Shown: positions 23,666-33,620, counted from the first letter of the stretch. The stretch is 55,825 nt of DNA from Erysipelotrichaceae bacterium (GCA_015059145.1 SVAZ01000011.1:1-55825), one strand, 5' to 3'. Translations and numbers: made by a program. The notes: generated by a model from the letters alone, not told the origin.

Positions 23666-25102
23666 ATGGATGTAAATTTAGAGAAGGGAACCATTACAAT
23701 ATTCGGAAAACCGGAAAAGCTTGATGCTTTAGTTAACAAGCTTTCTTCACTAAGTGGTGAGCAGGTTTATTCTTTATTTGATGGTAGAGGAATAGCTTTA
23801 CCTAGAAAAATGAATTGTATGGCATTAACCTCTGTAATTAATAAAAGATTAAAAACATTACATGCTTCAGAATTATCTAAGGATTATTTTATGAGATTAG
23901 CACATTATAAGAACTTCTCAGAAATTCAATTGTTTAATTTGTATATGAGCATATGTAATACTAAGGAATATTTCAAGGAATATAGACAAAATCTATTTAG
24001 ATTAATTCTTATTAATTTTGTAGGTTTAAATTTAACAGATGGTGAGATAAATTATTTAAAGGGTATTAAAAAGCTACCTGTAGAAAGATTTGAGGATTAT
24101 TATCAATATATATCAAGCATGTGTCAGGAGCAGGATAATACCTTTGATGGTCAAGAGCTATCTCAACTACAGGACGTTTTATGTAATGCATCACCTAATC
24201 AGGAGATAGTAGACCTAGGTGAAAAATATGGAATTGCTATTCCTACAGCTCTTAAGAAGAATGAGCTTGTTGATTTTATGAAGGAATATTTAATAAATCA
24301 AGGAGAGCTTACTAGGAATTTAGAGGTTGAAATTGAAGCATCATCTGTTGCTGGATTAAATAATCTTTGTAAAAAATATAGAATACCAATGTCTTCTAAT
24401 ATGAATAAGCAGGAGCTAGTTTCCTATTTATTCTATTATCTTTCTCAATGTGAAGTAGATACAACAAGTGTTCGAAGAATTGAAAGCCTTCCTATGTATG
24501 AGCCACTTGAGTTTACTGTTGATTTGACAGTGTTCAAGGGATTTGTACCTGATGATACTAGAAGAATTATTAGATATGATGGAGACGAGGAGGAAGAGTT
24601 TTTATCAATTAATGGTGAGGATGTAGGATATATCATTGTTAATACAGATGAAGAGGCTAGTAATGCCGAGGAGCTAACTGATGTAAAAGAGGCTCCATAT
24701 AATGACAATGAGGTAAATGAAAATCCTTCTAATCTAGAAGAGGCTATAGCACCTCAGAGTAATGATGCTGTAAGCGAAGAGGTAAGTGCTAAAGAGGAAA
24801 ATGAAGAATCACCATATGTAGATGAAAATGGAAAAGCATTAAACATTGATCAAATTGAGGCGATGATAAATGGTGAAGAAATTCCTGAAGCTAAGGAAGA
24901 GCCTAAGGAAGAGCCTGAAGAGATTAAGAAGGAGGAGCTTGCGAAGAATGCTCTTCCAATGAATGATGTTAGAGAAAACGATCAATACGGCAATGAAAAG
25001 CTTAAGAGGCTTACAAGAGGTGCTGGTGCAATTGTTGGTTGGGCTACTATCGGCACATTAGCAGCTTTAGCGATAGGTGCTATAATTTTTATGTTTATTT
25101 AA
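23666..25102 (+). CDS. C-terminally anchored protein upstream of mutS, function unknown
   Basis: A 478-residue protein I do not recognise. The N-terminal 170 residues are mixed alpha/beta. Two segments resemble SAP/Rho-N-type helical repeats (about 181-206, with EKYGIAIPTALKKNELVDF; about 231-256, with KKYRIPMSSNMNKQELVSY). A long acidic, Glu/Pro-rich linker (about 325-435) leads to a single hydrophobic helix at the extreme C terminus (about 455-478), so it is probably tail-anchored with the bulk in the cytosol. The start ATG 23666 follows GGGGGAGG. It is first in an operon with mutS, mutL, miaA, aroK and aroQ. Confidence 0.8.
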   Translation: MDVNLEKGTITIFGKPEKLDALVNKLSSLSGEQVYSLFDGRGIALPRKMNCMALTSVINKRLKTLHASELSKDYFMRLAHYKNFSEIQLFNLYMSICNTKEYFKEYRQNLFRLILINFVGLNLTDGEINYLKGIKKLPVERFEDYYQYISSMCQEQDNTFDGQELSQLQDVLCNASPNQEIVDLGEKYGIAIPTALKKNELVDFMKEYLINQGELTRNLEVEIEASSVAGLNNLCKKYRIPMSSNMNKQELVSYLFYYLSQCEVDTTSVRRIESLPMYEPLEFTVDLTVFKGFVPDDTRRIIRYDGDEEEEFLSINGEDVGYIIVNTDEEASNAEELTDVKEAPYNDNEVNENPSNLEEAIAPQSNDAVSEEVSAKEENEESPYVDENGKALNIDQIEAMINGEEIPEAKEEPKEEPEEIKKEELAKNALPMNDVRENDQYGNEKLKRLTRGAGAIVGWATIGTLAALAIGAIIFMFI

Positions 25103-25119
25103 AGTAGTGGGTGAATTAA

Positions 25120-27678
25120 ATGGCAAAGGCAGTAAAGGAAAAAAAATATACACCAATGATGGAACAATATTTAGAAATTAAAAAGGACTATACAGATTTT
25201 ATAGTCTTTTTTCGCTTAGGTGATTTCTATGAGATGTTCTTTGAGGATGCATATACTTCCTCACGTGAGCTAGAAATAGCTTTAACTGGTAAGGATGCAG
25301 GTGCAGAGGATAGGGTTCCTATGTGTGGTGTGCCATTTCATGCTGCTGAGGGCTATATTGAAAAGCTTGTTTCTAGAGGCTATAAGGTTGCGATAGTTGA
25401 GCAAATTGAGGATCCTAGAGAAGCAGTTGGAATAGTTAAAAGGGGTGTAGTTAGAATTGTTACACCAGGTACTATTGATTCAGGTCTGAAGGATAAGGAG
25501 AATAATTATATTGCTTCAATTATTTATGTGAAAAAGGAGTATGCACTATGCTATAGTGATATTACTACTGGAGAAGGATATATTGCATCCTTTAAAAGCT
25601 TTGATTTATTAGCTAATGAATTATTAGCTCTTAAGATTAGAGAAATAATAATTGATGAAGAATTTAATAATAAATATTTAAGTGATTTTGCAGCTAATAA
25701 CGAAATCGTTATATCATATGAAAATAAAAAGGAAATTCCGAATTCATTATTATATATATCATCAGAAATTGATCCTATGTATCATACTGCAATAGGTATG
25801 CTTTTGCAGTATTTTATTACTACTCAAAAGCAGGAGCCTAATCATTTTAAGAGGTTTAAATCTTACATACAGTCTAGCTATCTACATTTAGATGCCTTCA
25901 CAAAAAAGAATTTAGAGCTATGTGAAACATTAAGATTAAATAATAAAAGTGGTTCTTTATTATGGCATTTAGATAAATGCTCAACAGCTATGGGCTCAAG
26001 ATTATTACATAAATGGATTGATAAGCCTTTAATGGATGTTGATCAAATAAATGAAAGATTAGATTTTGTTGAGGTTCTTAATAAAAGCTATATTGAAAAG
26101 GAAGAAATTAAATCATATTTTAAGGATGTTTATGATTTAGAAAGAATAATTGGTAGAATTGCATCTAAAAATGCTAACTCTAAGGATTTGGTTTGGTTAA
26201 GAAGATCTTTAAAAAATATTCCTGATGTTATAAGGCTAGTGAGAGCATTAGGCATTTCTAGTGCAAAGGAGCTAGCTGATAGAATTAATCCACATAAAGA
26301 GCTATATGGAATTTTAAATGCTGCATTAGTAGAAAATCCTCCGCTATCAGTTAAGGAGGGTGGAATGATTTTAGAGGGCTTTAATAATGAGCTTGATGAA
26401 ATCAGAGAAATTTCTTCTAATAGCAAAAACTGGATTTTAAATTACGAGGCAGACCAAAAGGAAAAGACTGGCATTAAAACACTTAAGGTAGGATATAATC
26501 GTATAACTGGTTATTTTATTGAGGTATCAAAGGGTGCGATTAAGGATTTGCCTGAGGATTGTGGCTATGAAAGAAGAGCTACCCTTGCAAATAGTGAAAG
26601 ATTTATTACTGAGGATTTAAAGCATTATGAGCAGATTGTTTTAAATGCCAAGGATCAAATAGAAAGCTTAGAGTATGAAATATTTGTTTTATTAAGAGAG
26701 GAATGTGCTAAGCATGTAGCAACACTACAGGAGCTTGCAGATTTAATTTCTACAATAGATTGTTATATTTCATTATCTGAAATCGCAGTTAAGTATAATT
26801 ATATAAGACCAACATTTAATGATAAGAGAGAAATAAATGTTGTTGATGGACGTCATCCAGTATTAGAAACTATTATTGAATCAAGCTATATTGTTAATGA
26901 TGTTGTTATTAATAAATATAACATGATGCTTATAACAGGTCCTAATATGAGTGGTAAGTCTACGTATATGAGAATGCTTGCTTGTATTATAGTTATGGCG
27001 CAAATTGGTTCTTTTGTTCCTGCTAAGAGTGCTGATTTAATGATATTTGATTCAATATTTACTCGTATAGGTGCATCTGATGATTTAGTATCTGGACAAT
27101 CTACATTTATGGTCGAAATGGTTGAGGCTAATTATGCAATTAGTAATGCTACAAAAAATAGCTTAGTATTATTTGATGAGATTGGTAGAGGTACTGCTAC
27201 ATTTGATGGTATGGCCTTAGCTCAAGCAATATTAGAATACCTTCATGAAAGGGTAGGCTGTATCACTTTATTCTCTACTCATTACCATGAGCTTACTAGC
27301 TTAGATGGTAAGCTAAAGAGATTAAAAAATGTACATGTAGAGGCTAAGGAGGAAAAAGGAACTGTAGCATTCCTACATAAGGTTATTGATGGTCCTACTG
27401 ATAAGAGCTATGGTATCAATGTTGCCTCACTTGCCGGATTACCTAAATCCTTAATTGAAAGAAGTAAACAGGTTTTAGAGGCACTTGAATCAGAAAATAA
27501 TTCTCATAAGGTTGTCGCTTTAGATTTATTTAATTTTCAGGAATTTGATAATCAGACAGAGGTTAAAGAGGAAGCAGTAGCCTCTAAGATTAAAAATAGA
27601 TTAGATGAAATTGATATTAATAAGATGTCACCGCTTGAGGCGTTAAATCTTTTATATGAGCTAAAGGAGATGGAATAA
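25120..27678 (+). CDS. mutS: DNA mismatch repair protein MutS
   Basis: Recognises mismatches and small loops in DNA. The 852-residue protein has the mismatch-binding motif FFRLGDFYEMF (about residues 29-39) with Phe and Glu that contact the mismatch, connector, clamp and lever domains, then the ATPase: Walker A GPNMSGKST near 607, STFMVEM, Walker B LFDEIGRGTATFDG near 684 and STHYHEL. The C terminus (SPLEALNLLYELKE) is the usual tetramerisation tail. Its stop overlaps the mutL start by one base. Confidence 0.97.
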   Translation: MAKAVKEKKYTPMMEQYLEIKKDYTDFIVFFRLGDFYEMFFEDAYTSSRELEIALTGKDAGAEDRVPMCGVPFHAAEGYIEKLVSRGYKVAIVEQIEDPREAVGIVKRGVVRIVTPGTIDSGLKDKENNYIASIIYVKKEYALCYSDITTGEGYIASFKSFDLLANELLALKIREIIIDEEFNNKYLSDFAANNEIVISYENKKEIPNSLLYISSEIDPMYHTAIGMLLQYFITTQKQEPNHFKRFKSYIQSSYLHLDAFTKKNLELCETLRLNNKSGSLLWHLDKCSTAMGSRLLHKWIDKPLMDVDQINERLDFVEVLNKSYIEKEEIKSYFKDVYDLERIIGRIASKNANSKDLVWLRRSLKNIPDVIRLVRALGISSAKELADRINPHKELYGILNAALVENPPLSVKEGGMILEGFNNELDEIREISSNSKNWILNYEADQKEKTGIKTLKVGYNRITGYFIEVSKGAIKDLPEDCGYERRATLANSERFITEDLKHYEQIVLNAKDQIESLEYEIFVLLREECAKHVATLQELADLISTIDCYISLSEIAVKYNYIRPTFNDKREINVVDGRHPVLETIIESSYIVNDVVINKYNMMLITGPNMSGKSTYMRMLACIIVMAQIGSFVPAKSADLMIFDSIFTRIGASDDLVSGQSTFMVEMVEANYAISNATKNSLVLFDEIGRGTATFDGMALAQAILEYLHERVGCITLFSTHYHELTSLDGKLKRLKNVHVEAKEEKGTVAFLHKVIDGPTDKSYGINVASLAGLPKSLIERSKQVLEALESENNSHKVVALDLFNFQEFDNQTEVKEEAVASKIKNRLDEIDINKMSPLEALNLLYELKEME

Positions 27679-29447
27679 TGGGTATTATTCAAAGGATGAG
27701 TCCTCATTTAGCTAATATGATTGCAGCCGGTGAGGTGGTTGAGCGTCCTATGAGCGTCGTTAAGGAGCTTGTAGAGAATGCGATTGATGCAAAATGCTCG
27801 AGTATAAAAATTTATTTAGAAAATGGTGGGCTTGATTTAATCAAGGTTATTGATGATGGTGTTGGTATGGATAGCGATGATATTTGTATGGCATTTATGC
27901 CTCACGCAACATCAAAGATTAAAACTGAATATGATTTGTTTAGAATCAATACTTTAGGCTTTAGAGGAGAGGCGATTGCTTCAATCGCTTCAGTATCATT
28001 AATGCAAATTATTTCTAGTCAAAATGGTACATCAGGATATCAATGCACATATAAATCAGGTGTTAAGGAAAATGAAGGAGTTATACAATCTAATAAGGGT
28101 ACAACAGTATCTGTAAGTAATCTTTTCTTTAATACACCAGCGAGATTGAAATATATGAAGTCTGCCAAGAGTGAGCTTGCATCTGTTATGTTTTATTTAG
28201 ATAGAATTGCGATGGCTCATCCGAATTTAAGATTTACAGTTTATTCTGATAATAAAATGATATTTCAAACCTCTGGTTCTAAAAGCTATAAGACTTTAAT
28301 AGGTGAGGTCTATGGGGTTGAGGCTGCAAAGAATACACTAGAGCATTCATATGTAGCTGATGGATATAAGGCTAAACTTGTATTAGTTAAGCCTAGTATA
28401 TATCGTTCAAACAAGCTTGAAATTACGTTGATTTGTAATGGAAGATTTGTTAAGAATTTTAATGTTACTAATGCGGTTATTGAGGGTTACAGCACATACG
28501 TCCCTATCGGTAAATATCCAATAGCTGTTCTATATTTTGATATAGATCCTCTTTTAGTGGATGTTAATGTTCATCCAAGTAAGACTGAAATAAAGATATC
28601 TGATGAGGAGCTATTAGTTGAGAGGTTAGCTATTGAGGTTAGGAAATGCTTAGAGGACGCTAATCATATTATTCAAAGAGAAATAGAAAAGCCGATATTT
28701 GATAAATTTCAAAAGCTTTCTATTTTTGATGAGAGCTTTGATGAAGAGATAGCTTCAAAGCCTATAATACTTGAGGAGAATAAGCCTAGCTATAATGAAA
28801 GGCCTTTAGCTTTAAATAAACCAATAGATGTAGATGAGCCTAAGCCTATAGCTAAGGAAGCAAGGAAGCTTCCTTATATGGAATATGTAGGCTCAGTATT
28901 TGGTACATATTTAATATTCCAAAATGATGATGGTATGTATTTAATGGATCAACATGCGGCTGCTGAAAGGGTTAATTATGAAAAAATTTATGAGCTGCTT
29001 AATAATCCTAATCAGCCTACTACAAGTCTGTTAGTTCCAGTTATGCTTTCATTTACTAAGCAGGAGGCACTCTACGTAGAGGAAAATTTAAGTAAATTTT
29101 TAGAGATAGGGTTTGCTTTAGATCAGGTTGGTACATCTGATTATGCTGTTAGAGAGATACCATTATGGGCTAAGGATAATAGTGATGCTATTATTTATGA
29201 TATTATTTCTATGATGATTCAAAATAAGAAAATTGATATTATGTATTTTAGAGATTCTATAGCTAAGCAAATTAGCTGTAAGGCTTCTATTAAGGCAAAT
29301 CATAGAATTAATAATGATGAGATACAAGCATTGCTTGAAAATTTAAATAAATGTAGCAATCCTTATACATGTCCACATGGAAGGCCTACGATTATTAAGC
29401 TTTCGCTTAATGACATTGAAAAAATGTTTGAAAGGATACAAAGCTAA
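27678..29447 (+). CDS. mutL: DNA mismatch repair endonuclease MutL
   Basis: A 589-residue GHKL ATPase that links MutS to strand removal. The N-terminal motifs are ENAIDAKCS, DDGVGM, HATSKI and GFRGEAIASI. The C-terminal endonuclease site is present: DQHAAAERVNYE near 424 (the DQHAxxExxxxE motif) and CPHGRP near 565. It should therefore nick DNA itself, as in Gram-positive bacteria without MutH. It is coupled to mutS and miaA by one-base overlaps. Confidence 0.97.
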   Translation: MGIIQRMSPHLANMIAAGEVVERPMSVVKELVENAIDAKCSSIKIYLENGGLDLIKVIDDGVGMDSDDICMAFMPHATSKIKTEYDLFRINTLGFRGEAIASIASVSLMQIISSQNGTSGYQCTYKSGVKENEGVIQSNKGTTVSVSNLFFNTPARLKYMKSAKSELASVMFYLDRIAMAHPNLRFTVYSDNKMIFQTSGSKSYKTLIGEVYGVEAAKNTLEHSYVADGYKAKLVLVKPSIYRSNKLEITLICNGRFVKNFNVTNAVIEGYSTYVPIGKYPIAVLYFDIDPLLVDVNVHPSKTEIKISDEELLVERLAIEVRKCLEDANHIIQREIEKPIFDKFQKLSIFDESFDEEIASKPIILEENKPSYNERPLALNKPIDVDEPKPIAKEARKLPYMEYVGSVFGTYLIFQNDDGMYLMDQHAAAERVNYEKIYELLNNPNQPTTSLLVPVMLSFTKQEALYVEENLSKFLEIGFALDQVGTSDYAVREIPLWAKDNSDAIIYDIISMMIQNKKIDIMYFRDSIAKQISCKASIKANHRINNDEIQALLENLNKCSNPYTCPHGRPTIIKLSLNDIEKMFERIQS

Positions 29448-30337
29448 TGGGTAAGGTTATTGTTGTAGTAGGACCTACTGCGGTGGGTAAAACTAAAATC
29501 TCTATTGAGCTAGCAAAATATTTTAGCTGTGAGATAATTAGTGGTGATAGCGTTGCGGTTTATAAAAGATTAGATATAGGAAGTGCTAAGCCTACAATTA
29601 GTGAGCAATCTGGAATCAAGCATCATTTGATTGATATTATTGATGCTGGTGGTTCATATAGTGTTGCTGATTTTCAAAAGGCAGCAAGAGAAATTATTGA
29701 TAGAAATGAGCTGTCAATAATTTGTGGTGGGACAGGCCTATATGTACAAAGTGCTTTATATAATTATGAATTTAATGCGAGTGCTAGAAACCTTGATTAT
29801 GGTAAGAAGTATGAAGCTTACTCGAATGAAGAGCTATATAAGCTATTATTATCTAAGGATAGTAATATAGATAAGGAAAAGCTTCATCCTAATAATCGTA
29901 AGAGAGTGCTAAGAGCCTTAGAGGTAATAGAGGAGCTTGACACATCCATTCATTCATTCGATAAAAAGAATGAGCCTATATATGATTATTATATTGCATA
30001 TTTATCGATGCCAAGAGAAGAGCTATATGAGCGTATTAATCAAAGGGTTGATGTTATGATTAATTCTGGATTAATTGATGAGGTTAAATCATTATATGAT
30101 GATGGTATATATCCTCATACGATAGGATATCAGGAATTTATTCCGTATTTTAATGGAGACTCTTCGCTTGAAAGCACAATAGAAGAAATAAAAAAGAATA
30201 CTAGACATTTAGCAAAGAGACAGGAAACTTGGTTTAGAAATCAAATGGATAGCCACTTTTATAATGTCGATGTAAAATGTATAGAAAACACTATAGAAGA
30301 AATTAAAACTGATATAATTGGATGGTTAAAAAAATGA
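29447..30337 (+). CDS. miaA: tRNA dimethylallyltransferase
   Basis: Adds a dimethylallyl group to A37 of tRNAs that read codons starting with U, including tRNA-Leu(TAA) and tRNA-Tyr. The P-loop GPTAVGKTK is at 9-17, followed by ISGDSVAVYKRLDIGSAKP and the substrate site GGTGLYVQ near 98-105. The 296-residue length is normal. Bacillus also has miaA downstream of mutSL. It overlaps mutL by one base and aroK by four. Confidence 0.96.
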   Translation: MGKVIVVVGPTAVGKTKISIELAKYFSCEIISGDSVAVYKRLDIGSAKPTISEQSGIKHHLIDIIDAGGSYSVADFQKAAREIIDRNELSIICGGTGLYVQSALYNYEFNASARNLDYGKKYEAYSNEELYKLLLSKDSNIDKEKLHPNNRKRVLRALEVIEELDTSIHSFDKKNEPIYDYYIAYLSMPREELYERINQRVDVMINSGLIDEVKSLYDDGIYPHTIGYQEFIPYFNGDSSLESTIEEIKKNTRHLAKRQETWFRNQMDSHFYNVDVKCIENTIEEIKTDIIGWLKK

Positions 30338-30813
30338 GACTATTTTTAATTGGTATGCCTGGGTGTGGGAAATCTACGTTAGGTAAATGCCTTGCAGAAA
30401 AGCTAGGATATGAATACATTGATATGGATAATTATATCGAGAAAGAGGCATGCATGTTTGTTGATGAAATCTTTGAGGCATACGGCGAGGATTTTTTCAG
30501 AGCGCTTGAGAAAAATGCTTTAAAGGATTTTGACACTATGGATAATGTAGTTATAGCTACAGGTGGTGGAGTTATTAAGGATAAGAGTAATAAGAAGCTT
30601 ATGAATGGAAAGTGTATTTATTTATATGCTGACATTGATTCAATTAAAAATAGACTTCTTTCATCTGAGGTTGTAAGACCACTTCTTCAAACAAAAACTG
30701 TTGAAGAGCTTTATAACGAGCGTAAGGAGCTATATGAATATTTCAAGGATATCAAGGTTGATAATTATAATATAGATGCTGCAGTTAAGGAAATAATGGA
30801 GGCGTTAAAATGA
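30334..30813 (+). CDS. aroK: Shikimate kinase
   Basis: Phosphorylates shikimate in chorismate synthesis. A 159-residue P-loop kinase: GMPGCGKST near 7-15, the substrate Asp in DMDNYIE, FFRALEKNAL and GGGVI. The ATG at 30334 forms an ATGA overlap with miaA and puts the P-loop at the usual distance; an ATG at 30322 is also in frame. It is followed directly by aroQ, so two shikimate steps are made together. Confidence 0.92.
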   Translation: MRLFLIGMPGCGKSTLGKCLAEKLGYEYIDMDNYIEKEACMFVDEIFEAYGEDFFRALEKNALKDFDTMDNVVIATGGGVIKDKSNKKLMNGKCIYLYADIDSIKNRLLSSEVVRPLLQTKTVEELYNERKELYEYFKDIKVDNYNIDAAVKEIMEALK

Positions 30814-31226
30814 AGGTTTTAGTTTTAAATGGTCCTAATTTAAATATGCTTGGGAAGAGACCTAAGGAGCATTATGGCTCAAAAACATTGGCTGAGATTA
30901 ACGAGCTAATCGTTAAGGAAGCAGCAGGACAATTGGATCTAGAATTTTATCAAAGCAATTATGAGGGAGACTTAGTAACTAAAATTCAAGAGTCGCTTTC
31001 ATATGATGCAATTATTATTAATCCTGCTGCATATACTCATACGTCAGTTGCGATTAGAGATGCACTTGAGATGTTTTTAGGTGTTAAAATAGAGGTTCAT
31101 TTATCACATGTAGATGATAGAGATGACTTTAGAAAAATTAATTTTATTAGAGAAGTATGCGATGTATGCTTTAGTGGTAAGCTAGAGGTCAGCTACCTTG
31201 ATGCTATAAACTATTTGAAAAAATAA
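30810..31226 (+). CDS. aroQ: Type II 3-dehydroquinate dehydratase
   Basis: Converts 3-dehydroquinate to 3-dehydroshikimate. The 138-residue type II enzyme has the N-terminal signature LNGPNLNMLGKRP with the catalytic Tyr shortly after (HYGS), then QSNYEGDLV, IINPAAYTHTSVAIRDAL and the conserved VEVHLSH-type strand. It overlaps aroK by four bases (ATGA). Its last codons contain the efp promoter. Confidence 0.96.
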   Translation: MKVLVLNGPNLNMLGKRPKEHYGSKTLAEINELIVKEAAGQLDLEFYQSNYEGDLVTKIQESLSYDAIIINPAAYTHTSVAIRDALEMFLGVKIEVHLSHVDDRDDFRKINFIREVCDVCFSGKLEVSYLDAINYLKK

Positions 31227-31243
31227 TAATATTATGTTAAAAT
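31215..31243 (+). promoter_or_regulatory. Promoter of efp
   Basis: -35 TTGAAA (31215-31220), 17-base spacer and TAAAAT (31238-31243), with TG at 31235-31236 as extended -10. The -35 lies in the aroQ coding end. Confidence 0.7.
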
Positions 31244-31273
31244 AATTATTGACTTAAAAATTGGAGGATTTAT

Positions 31274-31831
31274 ATGGTATCTAGTAATGATTTTAAGAAT
31301 GGTATGACTATTCTTTATGAAGGTAAAATTTATAAAATTATTGAATTCATGCATGTTAAGCCTGGAAAGGGTGCTGCATTCGTTCGTACAAAGCTTAGAG
31401 ATTTAAGAAATGGTGGTATCGTTGATATTACATTCAATTCAGCTGAAAAGGTTGAAAAGGCTATGATTGAAAAAATCGCTATGCAATATTTATATGATAC
31501 AGGAGATTCTTTAGTGTTCATGGATAATGAAACTTATGAACAAATTGAAATTGCTCATGAGTTAGTTGAATATGAAAGAAAATTCTTAAAGGAAAATGAA
31601 AATGTAAACATCGAAAAATATGGCGAAGAAATTTTAGGTGTTATCCTTCCTGATAAGGTTACTTTAAGAGTAACTGAATGTGAGCCAGCAGTTAAGGGTG
31701 ATACAAAAACAAATGCTTTAAAGGATGCAATTGTTGAAACTGGTCTATTAGTAAAGGTTCCAATGTTCATTGAATTAGATGAAGAAATCGTCGTAAACAC
31801 TGAAACTGGAAAATATTCTGGTAGAGCTTAA
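31274..31831 (+). CDS. efp: Elongation factor P
   Basis: Relieves ribosome stalling at proline runs. The 185-residue protein has three OB-like domains: N-terminal KOW-like part with MHVKPGKGAAFVRTKL (the Lys at the loop tip is the modifiable position), the middle domain, and a C-terminal domain ending with the family signature region GLLVKVPMFIELDEEIVVNT. TTGGAGGA precedes the ATG. It has its own promoter, and a CNNM/CorC gene follows after 18 bases. Confidence 0.97.
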   Translation: MVSSNDFKNGMTILYEGKIYKIIEFMHVKPGKGAAFVRTKLRDLRNGGIVDITFNSAEKVEKAMIEKIAMQYLYDTGDSLVFMDNETYEQIEIAHELVEYERKFLKENENVNIEKYGEEILGVILPDKVTLRVTECEPAVKGDTKTNALKDAIVETGLLVKVPMFIELDEEIVVNTETGKYSGRA

Positions 31832-31849
31832 TTATAGGAGTGTAGAAAG

Positions 31850-33244
31850 TTGGACATACAATCGATTATCTTGACATCTGAAGCTACGGATGTCCCCGTC
31901 TTTAACGTAACTTTATTTGTATTAATGCTATGCTTAATAGCATGCTCTGCGTTTTTCTCTATGAGTGAAACAGCCTTTTCTTCTTCAAGTACAGTTAAGC
32001 TTAGAATAGCTGTAGAGGATAGAAAGGCCGGTGCTAAAAAGGCATTGTTTTTAAGTGAGCGCTTTGATAAGACATTAACGACTTTATTAGTTGGTAACAA
32101 CTTGGTTAATACTGCGTTATCTACTATTGCGGTAACATTCTTTATTCAATTAGGTATTAATGCTCAATGGGTTGAATTAGTATCTACATTAATTATTACA
32201 GTAGTATTATTAATTTGTGGTGAAATTATTCCTAAGATGATCGCAAAGCTTCATCCAGAGGCTGTTTCATTAAAGGTTTCATTTATTATTTATGTTTTAT
32301 CATACATTTTATATCCTATAGTTATTTTATTCGTTGGTCTTCAAAAGCTTTTATCTAGAAATGTTAAGGATAAAAATGCTATTGATGAAGAGGAGCTTGG
32401 TGTATTAATTGATACAATGGAAGAGGAAGGTGCTATCGAGGATGATGAGGCTGACCTAATCCGTAATGTATTTGATTTAAATGATAGAACTGTTGAGGAT
32501 ATTATGATTCCTAGAATCAAGATGGAGGCTTTAGATTATAGCTCGACTCTTGAGGAGGTTAAGGAATTTATGCTTGATAATGCATATTCTCGTATTCCAG
32601 TATACAAGAAGGATAGAGATCATGTTGTTGGTATTTTATATGAAAGAGATTTCTTACCAGCATTAGTTAGAAATCCTAAAATGAGCTGGAAAAGATTAAT
32701 TCGCCCTGTTAAGTTCGTTTCATCTGCGATGAAGGTCGATGCTTTAATTAAAGAACTTCAGATTTCTAAGACTCATTTAGCTATAGTTAGTGGTGAGTAT
32801 GGAGATGTGTTAGGTCTTGTTACTATGGAGGATGCTCTTGAGGAGCTTGTTGGTGAAATATACGATGAGCATGATATCCCAGGGGATAAGGATTTACGTT
32901 TTGATGAGGAAGAGGATGGCAGCTATATTGTAGATGCTGAGATATATGTTGAGGATTTATTCGATAGATTAAATCTAGGTGATTGTCCAGAGGATGTTCC
33001 TTCAAAGGTTTCTGGCTGGCTATTTGCTAAATGTGAGAGCTTACCAGAGGTTGGATTTAAATTAAATTATTTAGCTATGTATACTATGATGGATGAAGAA
33101 ACAGAAGAGTATAAGGATTATGCTAAAATGCTTACTATTTCAATTTATGAGGTAGAGGAACGTAGAATTAATTTGGCCAAGGTTGAGCTACGTGATGCTA
33201 CTGAGGAGGAAGTAGAAGCACATAACTCAGGTTCAGAGGAATAG
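31850..33244 (+). CDS. CNNM/CorC-type transporter-associated protein
   Basis: A 464-residue membrane protein of the hemolysin C/CNNM family, linked to Mg or Co handling. A DUF21 membrane domain (about 15-195) contains FFSMSETAFSSS and ends near the LGVLIDTMEEEGAIEDDE acidic segment. Two CBS domains (about 205-330) include DIMIPRIKM, and a C-terminal CorC_HlyC domain (about 345-440) follows. Start is the TTG at 31850 after AGGAG, although the spacing is long, so the exact start is uncertain. It ends in a strong terminator. Confidence 0.92.
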   Translation: MDIQSIILTSEATDVPVFNVTLFVLMLCLIACSAFFSMSETAFSSSSTVKLRIAVEDRKAGAKKALFLSERFDKTLTTLLVGNNLVNTALSTIAVTFFIQLGINAQWVELVSTLIITVVLLICGEIIPKMIAKLHPEAVSLKVSFIIYVLSYILYPIVILFVGLQKLLSRNVKDKNAIDEEELGVLIDTMEEEGAIEDDEADLIRNVFDLNDRTVEDIMIPRIKMEALDYSSTLEEVKEFMLDNAYSRIPVYKKDRDHVVGILYERDFLPALVRNPKMSWKRLIRPVKFVSSAMKVDALIKELQISKTHLAIVSGEYGDVLGLVTMEDALEELVGEIYDEHDIPGDKDLRFDEEEDGSYIVDAEIYVEDLFDRLNLGDCPEDVPSKVSGWLFAKCESLPEVGFKLNYLAMYTMMDEETEEYKDYAKMLTISIYEVEERRINLAKVELRDATEEEVEAHNSGSEE

Positions 33245-33268
33245 TCAGCCTAGCTGACTATTTTTTTA
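33241..33268 (+). terminator. Intrinsic terminator after the CNNM gene
   Basis: Stem TAGTCAGC (33242-33249) / GCTGACTA (33253-33260) with a three-base loop and T7 tract. Confidence 0.85.
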
Positions 33269-33344
33269 TTTCTTAGGAAATTGTATCTCATTCCCTAGAT
33301 GTAATAAGCGAGTAAAGCTATTTACAATACTATATATAATTTTA

Positions 33345-33620
33345 ATGATAATAATCACCTTATGTCTAATAAAAACGGAATACATCATTTATATCGCTTT
33401 TAGCAACTTTATGATGATATTTATGCTGATTGGCTCAATGCTAAAGTTTGAATCTGATAAGGACCTATGGATGCATATGTGTCACTCTTCTATTGGTGCA
33501 GTTGCAATAATAACTATAGTAGCTCTTGTAATCTTATCTGAAGGAGATATTGGTGATGTAGGTGAGCTTTTGCCTGATTTTGATTTACCTACCATAAGGA
33601 AAAATAGAATTAAGAAATAA
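33345..33620 (+). CDS. Small two-helix membrane protein, function unknown
   Basis: Up to 91 residues with two hydrophobic segments (about 10-32 and 48-68) and a charged C-terminal tail ending in basic residues. I do not recognise a family. TATAAT (33335-33340) sits only four bases before the first ATG and no ribosome site is seen, so the true start may be internal (for example an ATG near 33411) or non-ATG. A terminator at its 3' end supports a real transcript. Confidence 0.5.
   Translation: MIIITLCLIKTEYIIYIAFSNFMMIFMLIGSMLKFESDKDLWMHMCHSSIGAVAIITIVALVILSEGDIGDVGELLPDFDLPTIRKNRIKK

Noticed and set aside
33270-33344. Riboswitch-like hairpin TAGGAA/TTCCCTA before the small membrane gene
   Set aside because: The pairing is short and imperfect, with no conserved motif of a known class.
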